This document shows positions 7,202 through 10,222 of a stretch of DNA of 10,222 nt, one piece after another. This DNA is from Burkholderia gladioli (lineage in GTDB: Bacteria; Pseudomonadota; Gammaproteobacteria; Burkholderiales; Burkholderiaceae): contig WNEB01000040.1 of the NCBI GenBank assembly GCA_009914575.1, positions 1-10,222 on the forward strand, given 5' to 3'. The position numbers were made by a program, and so were the translations under genes. Position 1 is the stretch's first letter. Every line of letters starts with the position of its first letter. The notes under the pieces are model-generated. The model did not search any database, was not told the DNA's origin, and was given only the letters and a program-made list of their open reading frames with translations.

Positions 7202-7230
7202 TTGACACTCCCACGTTAGCCCCATATAAT
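7202..7230 (+). promoter_or_regulatory. Perfect-consensus sigma70 promoter, probably of the tRNA-Asn genes
   Basis: TTGACA at 7202-7207 and TATAAT at 7225-7230 are separated by exactly 17 bp, so both hexamers and the spacing are ideal. Such promoters are typical of stable-RNA genes. The predicted start point is near 7237, immediately before the MITE-like repeat that begins about 7240. The first gene downstream is tRNA-Asn at 7524, about 290 bases away, so the precursor would carry the whole repeat as leader unless another promoter exists downstream of it. Confidence 0.9.
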
Positions 7231-7239
7231 ATGAATTTA

Positions 7240-7497
7240 TCTTGAATTTCGACTGGGCGGATTTTTTCTGGTCAAGGGCGGGCGAAGCCCGGCGCAGCGA
7301 ACCCTTGATGCGGAGAAATCTACGAGCACGCTTGAGGGCTCGGGCCAGGCAAAGCCTTGCGCCGCCTGGCCCCCGAGCCCGTCCGGCGGCGAGGACTTCC
7401 CCGCCTTGGGGGCGGGGCTAGGGGGGGGAAGATACCATTTTGCGACGTAGATTTTCGTACCCGGCGGCCCTTTTCACCCACTCAAATTTCAAGAGAG
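7240..7497 (+). mobile_element. MITE-like structured repeat, copy 1
   Basis: A 258-bp element with imperfect terminal inverted repeats: left TCTTGAATTTCGACTGGGCG, right (reverse complement) CTCTCTTGAAATTTGAGTGG. It has no credible open reading frame of its own. A second copy at 9693-9954 is about 96% identical in the same orientation (about eight substitutions and two short indels). The right end is identical in both copies through CAAGAGAGCC; the left end of this copy is less well conserved. No clear target duplication flanks it. The features fit a non-autonomous transposable element (MITE). The family was not recognised, and the source transposase is unknown. It lies between the consensus promoter and tRNA-Asn. 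Confidence 0.78.
7272..7454 (+). other. Nested inverted repeats (RNA-like secondary structure) inside MITE copy 1
   Basis: Four pairings can be drawn. TCAAGGG (7272-7278) pairs with CCCTTGA (7302-7308), with an inner CGGGC-gaa-GCCCG hairpin. AAATCTACG (7316-7324) pairs with CGTAGATTT (7446-7454) as a closing stem. GGGCTCGGGCCAGGC (7336-7350) pairs with 7364-7380 as a 15-bp stem with a 2-nt bulge. CCCCGCC (7399-7405) pairs with GGCGGGG (7411-7417). Together they form a multi-branched fold. Copy 2 keeps these pairings: its changes fall in loops, give one G-T (G-U in RNA) pair, or add a bulge at the base of the long stem. Confidence 0.6.
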
Positions 7498-7523
7498 CCG
7501 AATCTCATTTCTCTGCTGTTTGT

Positions 7524-7599
7524 TCCCCGATAGCTCAGTCGGTAGAGCGCCGGACTGTTAATCCGTAGGTCCCTGGTTCGAGCCCAGGTCGGGGAGCCA
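7524..7599 (+). tRNA. tRNA-Asn (anticodon GTT), first copy
   Basis: 76 nt including an encoded CCA. The acceptor stem TCCCCGA pairs perfectly with TCGGGGA, G is the discriminator base, the D arm is GCTCAGTCGGTAGAGC, the anticodon loop CTGTTAA carries GTT, and the T arm is CCTGG-TTCGAGC-CCAGG. The sequence is close to E. coli tRNA-Asn. It is probably transcribed from the consensus promoter at 7202 through the intervening repeat. No terminator separates it from the second copy. Confidence 0.97.
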
Positions 7600-7659
7600 A
7601 AAATGCTTGGCGCGCTGGTTTCAGCGAGTCGGCATCGAACAAACGCAGTACCGATTTAT

Positions 7660-7735
7660 TCCCCGATAGCTCAGTCGGTAGAGCGCCGGACTGTTAATCC
7701 GTAGGTCCCTGGTTCGAGCCCAGGTCGGGGAGCCA
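7660..7735 (+). tRNA. tRNA-Asn (anticodon GTT), second identical copy
   Basis: Identical over all 76 nt to the copy at 7524-7599, with CCA encoded, 60 bases downstream. A rho-independent terminator follows within 10 bases, so the two copies form one transcription unit. Confidence 0.97.
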
Positions 7736-7742
7736 AACAGCG

Positions 7743-7777
7743 AAAAGGCCCGTCTCACGACGGGCCTTTTTGTTTTT
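7743..7777 (+). terminator. Rho-independent terminator of the tRNA-Asn unit
   Basis: AAAAGGCCCGTC (7743-7754), loop TCAC, GACGGGCCTTTT (7759-7770): a perfect 12-bp stem with a 4-nt loop, followed by a T-rich tract ending about 7777. It begins 8 bases after the second tRNA. Confidence 0.95.
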
Positions 7778-7837
7778 CCGCCCTGCCCTCGCTCCGTTTC
7801 CGCACGACCGCCCGCGCGGGTTCCCGGCTGCGCGCCG

Positions 7838-7846
7838 TGCTAGAGT
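7838..7846 (+). promoter_or_regulatory. Weak candidate extended -10 for creA
   Basis: TGC-TAGAGT matches the extended -10 form (TGn then 4 of 6 of TATAAT) 32 bases before the creA ATG. No good -35 is visible. It is offered only because a new transcript must start between the terminator at 7777 and creA. Confidence 0.3.
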
Positions 7847-7878
7847 CGAATTCCCTTCGTATTCCTGTCCGTCCGCCC

Positions 7879-8508
7879 ATGATCAGCCATCGCCTTGCCG
7901 CCGCGACCTGTCTCGCCGCTTCGCTGTTTCCGTTTGCCGCCGGCGCGGAGGAAGTCGCCAGAGTCAACACGAACTTCCGCGTCACCGGCTCCGATCGCGT
8001 GGTGGTCGAAGCCTACGACGATCCGCTCGTGCAGGGCGTGACCTGTTACGTGTCGCGGGCGCGCACCGGCGGCATCAAGGGCGGCAGCCTCGGCCTGGCG
8101 GAAGATCCGAGCGAGGCGTCGATCGCCTGCCGCCAGGTCGCGCCGATCCACTTCGCGCAACCGCTCAAGCAGCAGACCGACGTGTTCAGCGAGCGCATGT
8201 CGTTCATCTTCAAGACGCTGCACGTGGTGCGCGTGGTCGACAAGAAGCGCAACACGCTCGTCTACCTGACCTACAGCGACCGCGTGGTGTCGGGCAGCGC
8301 GAAGAACAGCGTCACGACCGTGCCGGTGCCCGACGCCACGCCGATCCCGCTCAAGCAACCCGCCGCTCCGTCATGCGCTCCGCCCGCCTCATCGACGCCG
8401 CCCGCTACTGGCGCACGCCGTTGCTGCCGGAAGCCGACCTCGTCACCGCCACCTATCGCGAGCACACGTTCGCGCCGCACTGGCACGACGCGTACACGGT
8501 GCCGGTGA
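7879..8508 (+). CDS. creA: CreA-family protein with unusual C-terminal extension
   Basis: CreA family, conserved small secreted or periplasmic protein of unknown function. Seen: a signal peptide (MISHRLAAATCLAASLFPFA, likely cleaved after AAGA), then the family core: VEAYDDPLVQGVTCYVSRAR, TGGIKGGSLGLAEDPSEASI, ACRQVAPI, SFIFKTLHVVRVVDKKRN, YLTYSDRVV, SAKNSVTTVPVP. These match E. coli CreA (157 residues) throughout. Here the frame continues to 209 residues. The family-like part ends at Leu158-Lys159, and the next codon is CAA (8356-8358), one base from TAA. The last 50 residues are Ser/Thr/Pro/Arg-rich and overlap the regulator gene in another frame, so they look like read-through. The ATG at 7879 was chosen for the signal peptide; a GTG at 7837 is less likely. 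No clear Shine-Dalgarno is seen. Confidence 0.9.
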   Translation: MISHRLAAATCLAASLFPFAAGAEEVARVNTNFRVTGSDRVVVEAYDDPLVQGVTCYVSRARTGGIKGGSLGLAEDPSEASIACRQVAPIHFAQPLKQQTDVFSERMSFIFKTLHVVRVVDKKRNTLVYLTYSDRVVSGSAKNSVTTVPVPDATPIPLKQPAAPSCAPPASSTPPATGARRCCRKPTSSPPPIASTRSRRTGTTRTRCR

Positions 8509-9254
8509 TCGAAACGGGCGCCGAGCACTATCGCTATCGCGGCAGCCTGCGGATCGCCGATACCGGCTCGATGCCGATCATCCATCCGGGCGAGATGCAT
8601 ACCGGCTCTCGCGCGACGGAGAACGGCTGGCGCTACCGCGTCTCCTACGTGCCGATCGACTACCTGCGCGCGCTGGCCGACGAAATCGCCGGCTCGCCGC
8701 AGCCGGTGCCGTGGTTCCCCGACGACGCGCTGCACGATCCCGATTGCGCACGGCGCCTGCTGCTCGCGCATCGCCTGCTCGAAGCGGACGGCGTGGACAT
8801 CGCGCCGGCCCACGACGATCCCCCGCCGCCGCCCGGCCCGCTTGCCGATTCTCCGCTGCCGCGCGGCCTGGTCGAACCGCTGGCGGTCGAAACGGCGCTG
8901 CTCGACGCGCTCTCCACGCTGCTCGTGCGGCATGCGCTCGGTCGGCCCCGCGCCGGCGTGCCCGCGGTCGACGAGCCGCGCGTCGCGCGCATGCGCGAAC
9001 GGCTCGCCGCCGACCTGACCACGCCCGTCGCGCTGGCCGAGGTGGCCGAAGCGGTCGGGCTGTCGCCATTCCATGCGGCGCGGCTGTTCACGCGCGCGAC
9101 CGGCATGGCGCCGCACGCGTGGCGCAATCAGCTGCGCCTGCAGCGCTCGCTCGGGCCGCTGGCAGAGCGCGAAGAAGTAGACGCGCCGCAAGAAGTACAA
9201 GCCTGCCTGACGCCGCTTCGCTATGCTCGGCGCTCCAGGAGGACTCACCGTTGA
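8373..9254 (+). CDS. AraC-family transcriptional regulator, second helix-turn-helix missing (possible pseudogene)
   Basis: AraC/XylS-type regulator of 293 residues. Seen: an N-terminal cupin-like ligand domain (EHTFAPHWHDAYTVPVIETG, HPGEMHTG); a Pro-rich linker near 150-163; and the DNA-binding region from about 200 with the first helix-turn-helix LAEVAEAVGLSPFHAARLF followed by MAPHAWRNQLRLQRSLGPL. Family members then carry a second helix-turn-helix (typically a GF-DQSHF-R-FKR-FG-TPG-type segment), but here the frame goes straight to AEREEVDAPQEVQACLTPLR and stops. About 40 residues appear deleted, so DNA binding is probably impaired. An imperfect repeat (gaagaagtaga / caagaagtaca, about 9160-9200) marks the join. 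It overlaps the extended creA frame and its stop TGA overlaps the azlC TTG. It probably once controlled azlC. Confidence 0.85.
   Translation: MRSARLIDAARYWRTPLLPEADLVTATYREHTFAPHWHDAYTVPVIETGAEHYRYRGSLRIADTGSMPIIHPGEMHTGSRATENGWRYRVSYVPIDYLRALADEIAGSPQPVPWFPDDALHDPDCARRLLLAHRLLEADGVDIAPAHDDPPPPPGPLADSPLPRGLVEPLAVETALLDALSTLLVRHALGRPRAGVPAVDEPRVARMRERLAADLTTPVALAEVAEAVGLSPFHAARLFTRATGMAPHAWRNQLRLQRSLGPLAEREEVDAPQEVQACLTPLRYARRSRRTHR
9237..9242 (+). promoter_or_regulatory. Strong ribosome binding site pointing to a TTG start of azlC
   Basis: AGGAGG lies 8 bases before TTG at 9251-9253. The TTG overlaps the regulator's stop (TTGA). The TTG is not in frame with the conserved AzlC sequence downstream, which is the main evidence for a frame break in azlC. 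Confidence 0.7.
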
Positions 9255-9692
9255 ACCCGTCTCACCCCACTCCATCCGCCGCGCAACACCCGCCGCGCCC
9301 GCTGCGCGAATCGCCGACGGCGCGCGCGACACGTTTCCGATGATGGTCGGCGCCGCTCCGTTCGGCGTGATCTTCGGCACGCTCGTCACGGCCGGGCCGC
9401 TGGCCTGGCGGCACGGCGAACTGATGTCGCTGATCGTGTTCGCCGGCTCGGCGCAATTCATCGCGATCGGCCTGCTGGCCGGCGGCGCCGGCGCGCTGGT
9501 GGTGATCGCCACCACGCTGATCGTCACCCTGCGCCATCTGCTGTATTCGGCCACGCTCGCGCCGTACGTCGCGCATCTGCCGCTGCGCTGGCGCGCCACG
9601 CTCGGCGCGCTGATGACCGACGAAGTGTTCGCGGTGGCCTATGCACGCTACCGCCACACGCGCCCGGGCGAAATGGGGCCGCGTTATTTCGC
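9251..9692 (+). pseudogene. azlC: azlC-like amino-acid exporter gene, disrupted (N-terminal frame conflict, truncated by MITE copy 2)
   Basis: AzlC is the large subunit of the AzlCD branched-chain amino-acid exporter in the inner membrane. Seen: the family start region GARDTFPMMVGAAPFGVIFG, then hydrophobic segments with SLIVFAGSAQFIAIGLLAGG and VTLRHLLYSATLAPYVAHLP, then LMTDEVFAVAYARY and PGEMGPRYFA, where homology stops at the repeat. About 145 of roughly 240 family residues remain and no azlD follows. The TTG start with a strong ribosome binding site (9251) is in a different frame from the conserved part: its frame gives NPSHPTPSAAQHPPRPLRES and stops at 9343, while the AzlC frame is open from 9223. 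A one-base loss near 9300 would explain this. If ATG 9223 is used instead, the N-terminus is intact but lacks a ribosome binding site. Either way the gene is truncated. Confidence 0.85.
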
Positions 9693-9954
9693 CTCTCTTG
9701 AATTTCGAGTGGGTGGATTTTTCCGGGTCAAGGGCGGGCAAAGCCCGGCGCAGCGAACCCTTGATGCGGAGAAATCTACGAGCACGCTTGAGGGCTCGGG
9801 CCAGGCAAAGCCTTGCGCCGCCTGGCCCCCGAGCGCCCGTCCGGCGGCGAGGACTTCCCCGCCTTGGGGCGGGGCTAGGGGTGGGAAGATACCGTTTTGC
9901 GACGTAGGTTTTCGTACCCGGCGGCCCTTTTCACCCACTCAAATTTCAAGAGAG
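9693..9954 (+). mobile_element. MITE-like structured repeat, copy 2
   Basis: A 262-bp element, about 96% identical to the copy at 7240-7497 and in the same orientation. Terminal inverted repeats CTCTCTTGAATTTCGAGTGG (left) and CTCTCTTGAAATTTGAGTGG (right, reverse complement) match at 21 of 23 bases when extended to GTG. It has no coding capacity of its own; a small open frame on the minus strand reads through the hairpins and looks spurious. The left flank is azlC and the right flank is an IS30 transposase. No convincing target duplication is seen (at most GCC on both sides, depending on where the ends are set). Confidence 0.8.
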
Positions 9955-9956
9955 CC

Positions 9957-10222
9957 ATCGATTTCTGGCGGGACGAGCGATTGAGCTCCCCCTCGACGTT
10001 GAGTCGCGAACTGGCCCGCAACACGCAAACCAACGGCCTGTACTGCCCACGTGTCGCCCAAGCGGCTCGCATCGCCCGACGGCAAGCCGCCCGACCGCCG
10101 TTGAAGCTCGCACCCGATTCGATCCTTTGGGGTGTCGTTTGCCAGCGCTTGCGCGAGCGCCAGTGGTCGCCCCAGGAGATTGCCGCTACCCTGAAGCGCA
10201 CTTTCCCTGACGACCCGAGCCT
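9957..10222 (+). pseudogene. IS30-family transposase fragment (N-terminus missing, runs off right edge)
   Basis: IS30-family DDE transposase. Seen in one open frame: IDFWRDERLSSPSTLSRELA, then NGLYCPRVAQAARIARRQAA, LWGVVCQRLRERQWSPQEIA and ATLKRTFPDDPS at the window end. These match the DNA-binding and linker region of IS30 transposases (PSTLSREL helix; WSPQEIA.TLK segment). The frame has no start codon of its own: coding sequence begins at the edge of the MITE, and the normal first residues are absent. The helix-turn-helix also looks short, with RLS directly followed by SPSTLSREL, where members usually have about ten more residues (LxxIxRRLxR type). The DDE domain would lie beyond the window. 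Probably non-functional. Confidence 0.8.

Noticed and set aside
6677..7225. Minus-strand open frame opposite fdxA
   Set aside because: It is the reverse of a well-supported ferredoxin gene and has no family features.
7240..7497. CRISPR or attC-like array at the structured repeat
   Set aside because: There is one unit per locus, no regular short direct repeats with spacers, and no cas or integrase gene nearby.
7524..7735. Genomic-island attachment site at the tRNA-Asn genes
   Set aside because: tRNA genes are common integration sites, but both copies are complete, there is no integrase, and no partial tRNA 3' end is repeated elsewhere in the window.
8271..9599. Minus-strand open frame (442 codons) opposite the AraC-type and azlC genes
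   Set aside because: Low-complexity shadow composition; the plus strand carries convincing homology.
9684..9938. Minus-strand 84-codon open frame inside MITE copy 2 (hypothetical protein)
   Set aside because: It reads through the hairpins and terminal repeats, and copy 1 carries frame-changing indels (2 bp and 1 bp) relative to it, so a conserved product is unlikely.

Overview
The window is high-GC DNA that looks chromosomal. Its gene content and order (pncB divergent from fdxA, tRNA-Asn, creA, a GhrB-like dehydrogenase next to rmuC) and its protein sequences suggest a beta-proteobacterium, most likely Burkholderia and perhaps the IS-rich plant-associated group. The genus is an inference from protein likeness and gene order; no database was searched.

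Layout. (1) 1-480 is the 5' end of an IS5-group insertion sequence running off the left edge. Its terminus abuts a CTAG that contains the rmuC stop codon. (2) 481-5147 on the minus strand is a compact four-gene unit: LutC-like LUD-domain protein, CitMHS/NhaD-like ion antiporter, D-2-hydroxyacid dehydrogenase, RmuC. Two junctions are 4-bp ATGA overlaps, and a TATAAT hexamer lies just upstream of the first gene. The first three genes could form a hydroxy-acid/redox module, but no lutA or lutB is present. (3) 5277-6479 (minus) is pncB, the NAD-salvage nicotinate phosphoribosyltransferase, divergent from (4) fdxA at 6800-7123 (plus), a 7Fe-type ferredoxin. (5) 7202-7777 holds a full-consensus sigma70 promoter, a 258-bp MITE-like repeat, two identical tRNA-Asn(GTT) genes and a rho-independent terminator. 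(6) 7879-9692 (plus) carries creA, an AraC-type regulator and the start of an azlC amino-acid exporter gene. (7) 9693-9954 is a second copy of the MITE-like repeat, about 96% identical and in the same orientation. It cuts azlC and is followed directly by an N-terminally truncated IS30-family transposase running off the right edge.

The most unusual item is the MITE-like repeat. It has terminal inverted repeats, no credible coding sequence and several internal hairpins whose differences between the two copies mostly spare pairing. One copy sits at the predicted start point of the perfect promoter, between it and the tRNA-Asn genes. The other joins two unrelated broken genes (azlC and an IS30 transposase), as expected if copies recombine.

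The window also shows signs of decay or sequence error: two compensating single-base shifts in the lutC-like gene, an apparent stop-codon loss in creA, an AraC regulator without its second helix-turn-helix, an N-terminal frame conflict in azlC, and a 12-bp tandem expansion in the dehydrogenase.
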